Positions 20,340-32,364 of a DNA stretch of 64,000 bases are shown here, piece after piece. This DNA is from Nemertoderma westbladi. Its lineage: Eukaryota; Xenacoelomorpha; Nemertodermatida; Nemertodermatidae. A model generated the notes under the pieces. That model searched no databases. It was given only the letters and a program-made list of their open reading frames with translations, and was not told where the DNA came from. The stretch covers positions 186,001-250,000 of the forward strand of contig JAUCBJ010006842.1 of the NCBI GenBank assembly GCA_032718475.1. Direction: 5' to 3'. Both the position numbers and the translations under genes were made by a program. The number at the start of each line of letters is the position of its first letter. The first letter of the stretch is position 1.

Positions 20340-23300
20340 TAAATGGATGAAATTTATTAATTAAAGGAATCGTGAGCAACGCAATCAGATACTTCGATGT
20401 TTGATACGACATGTAACCAAATCAGCAGGGCAGTCAAAGTTAAAGCGTATTATAGACAACTCTTTCAAATATAAGGTTCATAAAATTAAATTTGAATAAA
20501 CCTTTCAGAAACCTTCACTTCATCCACTTGCTAATGTACAGTAATTATCACCCGAACTTCCATTATCTTGGTCCCAGCGGTCCATCAGGCGAAATGCAGT
20601 ATAAGCCTACTGGTACAGAACTGAGTAATGGGATGGCTTCTTCTAAAACAAGGGTGCGAAGGAGTGCCTTGAATTTGAGGAAAAGGGTGACTTGGATGGG
20701 ATGCTCTAATTAAATTTACTGTGAAAATGTAGTAGTGATGCGTCCCCTTGGGTAAATTATTACCCAGGGCTTCTTAGTAATTAAATCTATTCTGCCAAAA
20801 GCTTCCTATTTAATTCAAAAAATAGCCTCGCCCATACACCCAAACTAGACGATGCAGCTGATATTTGATATACTGTATAATGCGGATTGAGTTGCAATAA
20901 GAAATGAGACTTTAAGGTGAGGAGGAAAAGGAGGTACATAATGATAAACATTCATCGACCTACATCGTTAGTATGCATTGACGTCGTTGGCTGTGTCTGT
21001 AGAAACACTGCATCGCCACAGTTCATGATCAGCCATAAAATCCAAATTGTTTTGTACCGGTACATTATTTTAGAAGATATTTCAGCAGATATAGATGTTT
21101 AGCGTCCCCAACGCCACATTCCACTCACCAGTTAGCTGGCTGCACAAAAAGATCATACCGGCCAATCTTTCCTACGATAGTAATGGTCGGTTGTGCCTGT
21201 AGGTAAGCGCTTGGTTTCGGAACAAAATGTTGTCAAGATTAAACATGTACGCACATACAATGACTCATCTGTTACATGAGCATACGAACAACGAAAATAT
21301 TATAGGGGCCTTGAATGAACATTAATTGTATTTACGGTACAGTGTCTCCATCTGTATTCTGCAGTCACTAACTAACTGTTCATCTTCCAACTAAGAATAT
21401 TTTTAGGAATATGTTACTCCACCGTCCTTTTAAATTTAATTAAACATTATTTATGTATAGCTTGTTAACGTCATACAGTGGGAGCTGTGAAACGTTGGAA
21501 TTGCATTTCCTGTTTGGACACGTTGGTGGATTACACACCACATTACTTAGTATATTTTATTTCCATAGATAATAAATTACACTAATAAAATATTTATGAA
21601 CGAATATGCAAAGCAATAAAGTTGCAAACAAGCCTTTTGTAGCAAACTTTCACTTATGAAGTAACGAATGGGCGTTGCGAGCGTTATAATTTTACTCGTT
21701 TGTATCTACCGCTACTACTGCTGTAGTGCTGTATTTATATATAAATGATACTAAAAGAGTTACATATTTTTTTTACAGGAAATATATAAAGCAAAATAAA
21801 ATAATTCAGGTATCCATAACAACAATGAAGCACCTTCTTGAAGAAGGGAATTTAAAAAAAGAGTTCTAGAATACAGGCTTAATCAGCATACCATGTCAAG
21901 TAGTAATGGTATATATTGACTATTAGTTATATTATGGCTAAATTCTCACCTGCCCTAAAAAGTTATACATTTTATACGTATTTCCCTACCTACAGAATTA
22001 AATAATATTTTAATTTAATAATTAATAATTTTTAAATTTAAAATAATGTTTTATATAATTATTTTCCTTATTTCAATTATGTTATCAGGAAGTAATTATA
22101 TTTTATTTCATAGGATGGAGGGACGAGGGATGGAAAGGTGGTACAAGAAAAGGAAAGTCCCTCCCCTCCTATCTGGGAATAGGATTCCGTAGGTGTATCA
22201 AAGAGTGGAAGGGAAAAAAATAAAAGAGAAACAAGATAAAATATTGCTTAATTTAATTACATCCTTCCCGATGTACCAATTACCTCGTTTCCGCGACTTC
22301 TGTTACCATATAGCCAATTATAGTTTATTCGGTTTTCATGTCGATAGACGACCGCTCACCTAATTATAACAGGCATTCATGAGAAATATTTCTTCGGGCA
22401 TCCCCGCAAAATCTACGGATCCTGTTGCGGATCCTATAGAAACAATGACGGATCCATGTAGGATCCACGGACCATAGAAACCACGGATCCAATTAAGTCA
22501 TCAAACTGCCATATATAAACCCCCCGAATAAACGTAAAATGTATGTTATTTGATTGGTTTGTTTTTTTGTGTTGGGGTCTGTGGTTGAGACTCATACCAT
22601 AATTACAACAGATAAGTAACCCTAACCCCTATTGCTATTAGCGGCCCGAAGTGCCTATGCTGGTGGGCTCAGCGTTTTTTTTTTTCATTTCGACGGCACC
22701 GCTACGCTTTATTGCCATATTTATCAGCTGTAGTCAGACTATATTAGCTTCAATCCATGTCTTTAATTAAAGTCCTCATCCTTTGTTCTGAGTAATTTAT
22801 TATAATATTTTATAGTAAATTATTATAATATTATTTAGATAAATAGTCTGCTTTATTATTACATTGTTGGACCTAAATTCAATTGTATAGTATGATCATA
22901 TAGTGGGTGATTTAGTGTCTTTTTCTCAGTTCAAGCCATTTAATAAACTTTTCTAAAATTATTTGTTATTAATATTAACAATGTAAAATTTCATTTTTTA
23001 TTTTCTTATGTTGTACCATTTTGGTTGCGCTCTATTGTAAACTATAACTAGCATTAAATAATTTTAGTTAAAATCTCCTTAATTATTAATTATTGTATTA
23101 TATAATTTTTATATTCGTAAAATTTATTGAATTACAATTTATAGTAATTTTTCTCACTTACCATAAAGTTTGATGTGATCTTTTTTTCTGACCATATAGC
23201 CCTAACGATATTGCCTTGATGGAGGAGTAATAATTATATTCTATATATAAATATTGATAATAAATTCAATTGTTAAGTCATTGAATTTCACAGAGATATT

Positions 23301-25017
23301 GTAATACACTAATAATATAATATTTACAAAAATATTTTCAAAATTTCGTACTAATATAAATGATTTATTTAGTATAATATAAATAATCCTGGCCTGACTG
23401 ATTATTATCAGTGATTGAGTTATGTGAGGGTGTGTGGAGTGGTGCTTCGGGGTGTCTTGACAAATGCCACCAAACCCATTCAACATCTACTAGTATTTTG
23501 CAGTTGCCTACTCCAGAGCCCCCCTTATATAAATTCCGCAGTGATCCCTAACACTACAGGGCAATATATTTAGGTATTCAATACATCTACTCGACAACAT
23601 TATTTATAACAAAGTATTCCCAAACCCTCTGCATATTCCAAATGATTTATATATATTATATATATAATATCCCAATAGTAATTAGTTTCTGTAAAAAAAT
23701 GAATTTAATAGTATGTGTGCATTACAATGGATAAACACTCACCGGCAGTGGACAGTATTATCTCGAACCATTAGCGTGTAATTAAAAACCTATTGTTCCA
23801 ATGGCTAATCTCCAAACTACTTACAATAACTATACATTAACACCAACACATATTGTTAATCAAAAGATTAAAAAAGATGGTGTTAGTTACAATAATTAAT
23901 GGGCGTGGGGACGAATTAGTAATAAACCTAATGCTTAGCTTTTTTTAAAGTCCAGGCAGTTATAGTCCTTGCAAGAAGGGGAACTTCCTTGCTCTCTAAC
24001 TTGGCTGCGTTCTTATTGGACAGGCGTTAGTAATTCAGATTCCCCTATTCTATGGTGTTTGGGCCTATTGTTGCACTACTATCATTTCCTGACAGGATGG
24101 TGTATTTAAGCACTGAGTATCAAGTACCTCTTCTCTGTTCATGCCCACTAACTTTATCTTTTTAACATCCGTTCAGAGTATTATACAAAGGATTAATTAA
24201 ATGATAACATATTGATAATGTAGTACTCGATTTCGACATTGTAATGTATTAAATCCACAGAACAAACACAGCTGTTAATGGCAATCGGCGTTCTCGTTTT
24301 CTCACAAAGTCCACTAAGTTCAAACAACTTGTTGGAATCTCAAAGTGGGCGTTTTGTTTGATAATAAAATTTATAAAAATTAGCGAATGATTCATAATGA
24401 ACTAATAAATGAGAAGATAAAATCTATTGTAGTCAGTTATAGAGCGAGTTATAAAGTTATTTATAAAGCCAGAGCTAAATGTCGTTAATGTTTGAATAAT
24501 TACTTATTTCCATTGCATAATTTCTATTAACTGTCTTATTACAACTATTATGGGAAAAAATGGATTTGGTAGTATATAAATTCTATTGATAGCGTTGATA
24601 ATATCAATAGATAACATATTATCTATTTAATAGTCACGGCGTGCTACTATATAAACAACATCTAATATAATAATATAACCCCAAACATGTAACAGTAAGG
24701 ACACAGTACAGTTAACAGAGTGCACTTACACTATAGACAGTTAGTTATCTGAAATATTATAATCAGTACCAGATACTGTCATGAAATAACAATAATGTAT
24801 TAGCTACACTATTTACATTAAGACTGCCTGTTCGACAGAAGTTGACTAAACTAAATAAACGTAAGCAAGGATGTGTCATGGAAGAGTGAACTGCTGCTGC
24901 TGAGTATGTCCAATTGGCTGGCACAGACACGGTCGGTACCTTATAGGGCTGGTTCAACCCCCCAGTGAAGTGTTTCAATAAAGTACATTAGCCTTAATAA
25001 TTTTATGATTATTAATT
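20340..25017. other. About 4.7 kb with no recognised gene or element
   Basis: AT-rich throughout. Noted items are a cluster of five GGATCC sites at 22417-22488, a CCCTAACCCC-like word near 22620 and poly-T tracts near 22675. Open frames are short (under 85 codons) and unfamiliar. No RNA gene was recognised. Confidence 0.4.
22417..22488. repeat. Cluster of five GGATCC sites
   Basis: GGATCC occurs five times in about 72 bp, embedded in related words ACGGATCC, ATGTAGGATCC and CATAGAAACCACGGATCC. This looks like a decayed short repeat. Confidence 0.7.
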
Positions 25018-25432
25018 CTATGGTCAGGTCAGGTATTCTAGGTCATTGATCAAGAAAACTTGCCACCTCCATGCAGCATAAAGGAGGTGCCACCTGTAGC
25101 TGCATAGACCCTCTTACTAAGGCAAATCTGGTCCTGTAACTAGGACCCCCTTCGTTCTGGGATAAGGACGCCGTTGGTCCTGGATTAATGACCCGTATAC
25201 TTGGCTGCAGGGGTATATGGCCTGGCCAGGCAGATGGTGTTCTACCAATCGCTGGTCAGGAGTAGAGTGTTTTCATGTTCACTCTGAGTGCACTTCACTG
25301 CGACCTGCACCTGGCAGCAGGGGTACAGGGCATGACCCAGCAGATGAGCTGCACAGCCAATGGTGGGTCATGTGCGCCAGAGTAGATATGGGTGATGGGC
25401 CTCATATCTGACTCCACTGCGACACCCACCCT

Positions 25433-26562
25433 GTGGAACGGCAAACCAGGGTGTGGTATTTGCCCCGAGAGCTGACTCGGCAAAAAAGCACCCCCGAACA
25501 CCCCACTATGGATTACAGTAGTAATGCGGAGGTCCGGCCACTAGAGGCCAGTGGAATTACCGGACACAATCGGCCTCACAGGCGTCAGTTATCTCCTGAC
25601 TGGCTGCCTGTCTCACTCCCTACTGGAGAGAGAGAAGCCAACAATTCTTTAAGTCCCTTTCCTGATGACCTTTCTGGCCCAAACCCCGGGTCACCAGGGA
25701 GGCCAGATTGTGAGGGGGAGAGAGATTCTGGAGTTGGAGGCTACTCTCATGTTCCACCCCGAACAACAAAGGCATTGGTGAATCTGAGGCAAGTCACTAG
25801 ACTAGCCTCAGTAAACACCCTAACACTATGTCCCCAATGCGACAAGGTGAGCTGACTGCCTTGGCAGATAAGCTTTCTCTTAGCGCAGTGGGTGTTCAAG
25901 AGCACCGAATGCAGACTGGACAGACTGATGAGGTTCTGATTAAGGACATGGGGGGCGGTTGGCGACTCGCCCTCGCTTCAGCAGATGATAGTGGAAATGG
26001 TGGTATTGGTCTATTGATGAATCCAACTGCACATGCAGCATTGGACAAAATAGACCAAATCTCTAACCGCATCATCCGTTGCCACTTCTCATGTTCTGGA
26101 AGACTGGCTAAGAAGTTTCCTAAGGTGGTTCTGATTGTGTGATACTCTCCAACTAGTGTTGCCCCTGTAGAGGAGGGGGAAAATTTCTACCACAATCTAC
26201 AAGCAGCTACTGATGGAGTGGATCAGCATGCATTTTTAACATTCCTGGGAGACTTTAATGCAAGTCTGCATCAATCACCTACATCGCCCTGGATCTATAG
26301 CAATAGTGTCAACCGAAATTCCGTCCATCTTCAGGATTTTATCTCTGGAAATGGATTGTTTTCGGCTGGAACCCAGTTCAAGAAGCGAACTGGAAAGCTA
26401 TGGACTCATAGTGGACCCAGTGGTCACAAGTCCCAGATAGACCATATTCTGTTTCGTAGGAAGTACAGGAGATCTATACAAGACTGTAATGCATTTACAC
26501 TTCGACCCTTCTCCAGTGATCACCGCCTTATTGTGGCCAAGGTAAGACTTAGTCTGCGTGCT
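25433..26562 (+). pseudogene. LINE-A ORF, N-terminal region and APE-type endonuclease
   Basis: An open stretch 25433-25855 (Pro/Ser/Arg-rich, no domain recognised) runs by a one-base shift near 25830 into the endonuclease, whose frame carries SPMRQGELTALADKL. Comparison with the copy at 48620-48660 supports a single continuous frame originally. Exonuclease-endonuclease-phosphatase motifs are visible in order: VQEHR (catalytic Glu), LMNPTAH region, GDFNASLH, SQIDHILF and SSDHRLIV (catalytic Asp/His). A TGA at 26140-26142 interrupts the frame where the 48940 copy has TGC. Role: nicking of target DNA for target-primed reverse transcription. The frame continues after the nested insertion at 27092. 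Confidence 0.85.
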
Positions 26563-27091
26563 AGCAGAACAAACCTAGAATTAATCGGAAACTTAAGGTC
26601 CGATTATTTAGAGCAGCAGTAGTTCCAGTACTCCTCTACGGGAGTCCATGCTGGGCTCTAACTGCTGAGGACACCAAATCTCTGGATGGCACATTCACAA
26701 GAATGCTACGCCGGGTACATTGTGTCAAGTACAATGCACACATCTCCAACCAGACACTATATAACATTGGAGGTGTCTCATTGGTTCCCCCAAGCTTGAC
26801 ACTAGAACAAAATCGCCTCCGCTTTGCAGGACATTGCTTTCGCCGTGAGGACCAGCCTGTGCATAATCTTGTACTTTGGCAGCCTCATGGAGTGAATAAG
26901 CATGGTGGACAGCCCATGACTTTCTTGAGACGCATCTTAAAGGACACTGGCCTTAAAGATGCGGATGATCTAGCAAATGTCATGGGTGATAGGGAGTTGT
27001 GGCGGTGCAATTTTGTTGACAAGCCGGCACAGCATTCTTAAAAATGCAGCTGCAATGCAGCATGCCGATCCTAGTAGTAGTAGCAGAACAA
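26562..27091 (+). mobile_element. LINE-A truncated copy nested in LINE-A
   Basis: A 508-bp LINE-A 3' end (26573-27080) starts at ATTAATCGGAAACTTAAG and ends in the TAG-repeat tail. It sits inside the endonuclease-RT linker of the larger copy. The host sequence TAGCAGAACAA is repeated on both sides (26562-26572 and 27081-27091). Removing one copy restores the in-frame reading ...RASRTTKSALPWHD. The insert's own C-terminal frame (26703-27041) is open and ends at a stop before the AAAATGCAGC 3' untranslated sequence. Confidence 0.93.
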
Positions 27092-29155
27092 CGAAATCTG
27101 CCTTGCCGTGGCATGACTGGTCCTCTCTGTTGCAACAGCCAAGTGTGAGATCCAGCTTCACACTACAGCTGAGCAACAGGTATGAGGTTCTTGCCTCTGA
27201 GGCGGCAGATCACTGTGAGGGCTATACTGCCTTCACAGAAGCAGTTAAGTTAGCAGCTGCAGAAACAGTTCCTGTATACCCTCGAAACAGGAAAAGGGCC
27301 CCCTGGACTGACAACAAAATCCAGAAGTGCCGAAATGACCTATATAAGGCGCAGAAAGAGTCCCGACTCAAACAGACAACAGCGGCCAAGAATGCAGTTA
27401 AGGCTGCATCTAGGTCCCTGAACAGGCAGTACTCTGTTATTCTACAGGAGCTAATAAACCAACAGGTTGATGCCATCAATGATGCTGACGACATCAGGCA
27501 ATCATCCCAGGCATGTAAATCGATCAATTTGCTTACTGGGCGGAAAAGCCAACCAACCACCAAGGTTAAGGCTGAATCACCAGCCGATCGCCTCAATGGT
27601 TGGAAGGCCCACTTTGAAAAGCTCCAGAAGTAAAAGTGTCTGAGTCTGTACTCCCAGATATTCCCATTGGCGATATCTCCTTTGCAGAAGTGAAGGCTGC
27701 TGCAAAGAGCATTAAGACCAATCGTGCCAGTGGAGTAGATGGTGTTCCCCCTGAGGTCTTTAAAATACCTGAGTGTTTAAAGCTCATCTATCCCATCATA
27801 GTAGACATGTACCGTACAACAAGAGTCCCACAAGAAATGAAAACAAATAAGTTGGTGCCAGTTCCCAAGAAGGGCAACCTAACACTCTATGGTTCTTTTC
27901 GGGGAATCTCATTGATCTCGATTGCTGCAAAGCTATACAATAGAATTCTATTAAATCGCATCAGGGATCCCATTGAGAGACTGCTCCGTGGAAATCAGAA
28001 TGGGTACCGTAAAGGTCGTGGGACCATGGAGCCCATTTTGGCACTTAGAAGGATAATTGAAGAGTTATCAAAAAAGAAAGATAGGCATCTGGCTGTTATC
28101 TTTGTTGACTTCTTCAAGGCCTTTGATTCAGTCTCCCGCTCACGTATGTTCAGCATACTTTCATTATATGGGATTCCTGATGAAATTATTGCAGCAATCA
28201 GATCAGTATACGATGGTTCGACTCATTTATGTCTACTGTTGATGCTGACACAGAACCATTTGAAGTGTTATGGGGTGTCCTCCAGGGAGACACACTTGCA
28301 CCATTCTTGTTCATAATTGTGGTTGACTATGTTCTACGCATGTCCTTAGATCATCATAATGATGATGGGGTGATGATAACTCTACCTACTGGCTCCAGAA
28401 GTCGAGGAAATCCTGCCAAGTACCTAACTGATCTAGACTTTGCTGATGACTTAGGAGTACTCTCAGAATCACTAGAGGGAGCCCAACGGCTCCTCAGCTC
28501 ATTAGAACATGCTGCTTCGAGTGTTGGTCTTTTTATTAACTCCAGAAAGACCAAAATTTTGACAGTTAACTTTGAAAGTTCTCAGCAAGTCTCTGATCGG
28601 ATGAGCATAAGCTCAAAGGATGGTATGCTTGAGCATGTGGACGACTTCTGTTACCTGGGATCATGGATCCAGAAGTCAGGTGAGGACCATCGAATACGTA
28701 AGGGAAAGGCATGGGCAGCCTTGAATAGGCTTTCCAGGATTTGGAAGTCACCGAGAATTAATCGGAAACTTAAGGTCCGATTATTTAGAGCAGCAGTAGT
28801 TCCAGTACTCCTCTATGGGAGTCCATGCTGGGCTCTAACTGCTGAGGACACCAAATCTCTGGATGGCACATTCACAAGAATGCTACGCCGGGTTCATTGT
28901 GTCAAGTACATTGCACACATCTCCAACCAGACACTATATAACATTGGAGGTGTCTCATTGGTTCCCCCAAGCTTGACACTAGAACAAAATCGCCTCCGCT
29001 TTGCAGGACATTGCTTTCGCCATGAGGACCAGCCAATGCATAATCTTGTACTTTGGCAGCCTCATGGAGTGAATAAGCATGGTGGACAGCCCATGACTTT
29101 CTTGAGACGCATCTTAAAGGACACTGGCCTTGAAGATGCGGCGCGGATGATCTAG
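27092..29155 (+). pseudogene. LINE-A reverse transcriptase region
   Basis: The linker (ALPWHDWSSLLQQPSVRSSF...) is open to 27633. The RT then reads in two frames, 27636-28230 and 28229-29155. Seen: fingers block KTNKLVPVPKKGN..YGSFRGISLIS, motif A FVDFFKAFDSV, motif B VLQGDTLAPFLF, and motif C LDFADDL (the catalytic Asp pair). The downstream tail is WIQKSGED, VPVLLYGSPCWALT, RLRFAGHCF, LVLWQPHG and FLRRILKDTGL. A stop near 27634 and a frame change near 28230-28300 break the gene. In addition, a short insertion GCGCGG near 29140 shifts the last residues. All key palm residues remain, so this copy died recently. Confidence 0.9.
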
Positions 29156-29284
29156 CAAATGTCATGGGTGATAGGGAGTTGTGGCGGCGCAATTTTGTCG
29201 ACAAGCCGGCACAGCATTCTTAAAAATGCAGCTGCAATGCAGCATGCTGATACTAGTAGTAGTAGTATAGTAGTATTAATTGTA

Positions 29285-29325
29285 TTATTAACCTGATAAA
29301 GCCCTCCTTTTTGGGCGAAACCGAG
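29285..29325 (+). other. Hammerhead-core-like hairpin (CTGATAA..GCCC..GGGC..GAAAC)
   Basis: Immediately 3' of LINE-A, CTGATAAAGCCC, an 8-nt loop-like stretch, GGGC and GAAACC follow in order. This copies the core of hammerhead ribozymes (CTGATGA, stem II, GAAA) except A for the essential G of CTGATGA. Stems I and III are weak, so activity is unlikely. It may be a relic of a Penelope-like element or a retrozyme, or chance. Confidence 0.3.
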
Positions 29326-29345
29326 GCTGTCTGTGATGTTTTCAC

Positions 29346-30430
29346 AGTCAGTATTGCATGCAACGGTTAAGTTGTGTAAGTTTTATTTCAATTATTTGTT
29401 ATATTACGGTTTTATACCCGCTTGTTATTGAATTAAATAAAATTATCACTGAATTTACAAGTGATATATTATCAAATAAGGGAAGGGAGCATGTTACAGT
29501 GGCACGTAATTGTATCCAAAACAACAAACGAAAGTCAATAGAATATATTACTGTTTTATTTTTGTGAGTAATCAGCTGTTATTTGCATCGAATTTGCCCT
29601 GGAGGGGGATGAATTTGATTGCGTCATGAGTCACCCATATCTGTTTTTCTAACTTCCGAAAAAAAATCATATTAAAAATAGTTTTTATTACGCTATTGGG
29701 ACGGACAGTGACCTAAAAATAATATTATATATATATCTAATTCATTCGATTAGCAAATACCTTCGACTATGATACATGTCGTCAATTAATAAATTACGCA
29801 AATTTTAGTTCCCAAACCGCTGATTTGGATGTGCCTAAGTATTATATTGCTAAAGAAACATTAACATATAATGTTTTTCCACAACCTAAATGGTGTTCTT
29901 CACAAAAGCAAATTAAACCGCATCTGTTTTTGAATAAATGCCGGATGATTACAAAGCATAACTATGTTTATTAATGATGTCCATTCTCATTTATAATTCC
30001 AAGGCATCTTCTTTCTTCTTTAATCGTAGAAATGGTAATTTATCATTCATCATTGCGTTCGCAACTTCGAGTGGAATGAATGCAAAACCTCTTTAGTAGC
30101 AAGTTCGGGGAAATAAACATTTTTACAAGGCCGAATGGTAATGTTTGTAACGGACTTATAGAACTATTAATACTACTAGGGCGAGTAAGCGAGCTCAGAC
30201 AATGGAAATGAGAATCCTTCTAGGCTTCCAGGTTCTCCATGGCTGTAGTCTATATATATCATAGCCGATCGCCCACAAGAACGCCAACCTTATTGTGCTG
30301 GTTGCCATAAAAGTAGATCTGGTAGATAGACCCAATTGAAATACCCAATACCTAGTTTTACTTCTCCTGCAGTACCCATTGAAACGTAGTTTGCATTCAC
30401 GTATACTATGATACAAGTTGATAGTGGTTG
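29346..30430. other. No gene; contains a fragment of the 8761-9481 foldback family
   Basis: Positions 29510-29595 (CAAACGAAAGT, TACTGTTTTATTTTTGTGAG, TAATCAGCTGTTATTT) match one arm of the foldback element. The remainder is AT-rich with no recognised feature. Confidence 0.55.
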
Positions 30431-30754
30431 TAACATTGGAGGTGTCTCATTGGTTGCCCCATGCTTGACACTAGAACAAAATCGCCTCCGCTTTGCAGGA
30501 CATTGCTTTCGCCGTGGGGACCAGCCAGTGCATAATCTTGTACTTTGGCAGCCTCATGGAGTGAATAAGCATGGTGGACAGCCTACGACTTTCTTGAGAC
30601 GCATCTTAAAGGACACTGGACTTAAAGATGCGGATGATCTAGCAAATGTCATGGGTGATAGGGAGTTGTGGCGGTGCAATTTTGTTGACAAGCCGGCACA
30701 GCATTCTTAAAAATGCAGCTGCAATGCAGCATGCCGATCCTAGTAGTAGTAGTA
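30431..30754 (+). mobile_element. LINE-A, 5'-truncated copy
   Basis: It starts abruptly at AACATTGGAGGTGTCTC and runs to the GCAGCTGCAATGCAGCATGC dyad and a TAG-repeat tail. The C-terminal frame (GGVSLV.PCLTLEQNRLRFAGHCF to the stop at about 30710) is open, so it is a young truncated insertion. Confidence 0.9.
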
Positions 30755-31745
30755 AGTCACTACTTATAATAATTCCAAGAAATTTGAATTTAGCTACTTT
30801 TTCAATGGGGTATCCGTTAATTTGTTTGTTTGCATCAGTAGTCGATCTAGCAAAAAACCCGTAAATATTTCGCAATCAATCCGAACCACATATTTTGGAT
30901 TCTATATCACCTTTGTTAATGCCCAAAAAAGTCTATAAAATTTTATTTTGCGGATCATATGTTTATTCATGGAAATTCTGCGTAAATTTGCACTAGTAAT
31001 GCCAGCGAGCTGGCTATAAGAAGACCGTCCATAGACAAACTTAGTATAGTTGGGTCTCTCCCCAATGAACAGTTTTGCTTACAGTCTGAGAGAAAGTAAT
31101 ACCAGCCCCTTCATGTCATTATTATTAATTAACCTATAAAACATATGAACGGCCCAGTGAGTAACATTATAGAAATTCCCATAGTATTCTCTGGGAAGAG
31201 CTATTCAGCTGGTGAGGTAATAGTTACAAACTCAGTTATGTTTGATTACTGTCTGGGATTAACTGAGAAACACAACCTTACTAAACTTGGCAAGTAATAT
31301 ACTTCTGTGCAGTTTGGGCCTATCCATTCAATCAATAGTCCCTTACGAGCCCTCACGAGCAACAGCAGCTGGTGTTTCTATCATTGAGTCTATGGCAATT
31401 TTCGTGTTTTGGGGCTATTTTTGGAAATATAAAAAAGACACTTTAATAATTCTTTTTGAAACTTTTTTTCCACATCCTGGGCTTGAGCTGCGTCAATTGA
31501 TATAACTTTCATTGACGGTAGTGAATACTTTTACAGTAAGAAGTCCTAACGGTCTTCTAATAACACAAGCCAATGTAAGTAGCAAATTGGTGATCTTCCA
31601 GAATAATTTAATTAATTTTACAATAAGCTGTGCTTCAATGGGAAATAAGTAATATTTACACTGGCGTGTTAAACATTAATTGCTATATCTGGTAACTAGA
31701 AGTCGCATCCAATTTTTAAATATATTAAAAACTTCACGATATATT
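30755..31745. other. No gene seen
   Basis: AT-rich. An open frame of 72 codons at 31287-31505 is not recognised. Confidence 0.4.
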
Positions 31746-31941
31746 AAGGTAACTGTTGTAAAAAAATTATACAATTCCACTGCAAGAAAATTTCATAATT
31801 TCCATTAATGTTAGCAAAGATTTTTCACATACTTACATTGGAAAAACTTTGCCTATATAAAGGTAACTGTTGTAAAAAAATTATACAATTGCACTGCAAG
31901 AAAATTTCACAATTTCCATTAATGTTAGCAAAGATTTTTCA
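31746..31941 (+). repeat. Tandem duplication, 114-bp period
   Basis: AAGGTAACTGTTGTAAAAAA and the following 60 bp at 31746-31828 recur at 31860-31941 with about three differences. Confidence 0.9.
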
Positions 31942-32364
31942 GATAATTAAATTGTGATTGCTCAATTTATTTTAAATTAGAGATAAATCGGTAGGCGATT
32001 GCCAGCTGTTCCATAATAGTGTAAAATTACCAACAAACAGGTTCGGGTAAGTTAAGGTGTCTAAGCTGGCTGAAAGAAAATACCAAGGTACTGAATTAGT
32101 GAACGCTTTCGCCCTAACCGGGCTACTTCAGACTATTAATGTGCTTAGTTGATAGTATGGCTGAATTACATTATTGCATCCTAACACCGAATCAAAATTA
32201 CCTCTATTTTTATTTAGTGCAAACGTTTCCGTGTCATTAGGTCCTAATGACTCGGAATTCACGTGTACTGATCGTTTACTTTACGCTTTACCTATCCTAA
32301 ATATACTGTATATTGTAAGTATGATTACTGTTCTTATTATTGTCTGTTGCCATGGCATTCAAAC
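31942..32364. other. No gene seen
   Basis: Short AT-rich spacer before the TTAA element. Nothing was recognised. Confidence 0.4.

Larger units (their letters stand above)
25018..29272 (+). mobile_element. LINE-A, nearly full-length APE-type non-LTR retrotransposon
   Basis: This is the best copy of the family. It has a GC-richer 5' part from about 25018, an endonuclease region, a nested truncated copy, a linker, the reverse transcriptase and a 3' end with the GCAGCTGCAATGCAGCATGC dyad and a TAG-repeat tail. TATTAATT precedes the 5' end (about 25010) and follows the tail (about 29273). It may be the target duplication but is AT-rich and weak evidence. Coding is disrupted by one nonsense codon and several indels. 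Clade is uncertain. The endonuclease and the microsatellite tail fit RTE-like or related APE-type LINEs. Confidence 0.85.

Noticed and set aside
27222-27787. Minus-strand frames opposite LINE-A
   Set aside because: Antisense shadows of the LINE-A linker and RT.
29285-29325. An active hammerhead ribozyme
   Set aside because: CTGATAA replaces CTGATGA, and stems I and III do not pair well. Kept only as a hammerhead-like relic.
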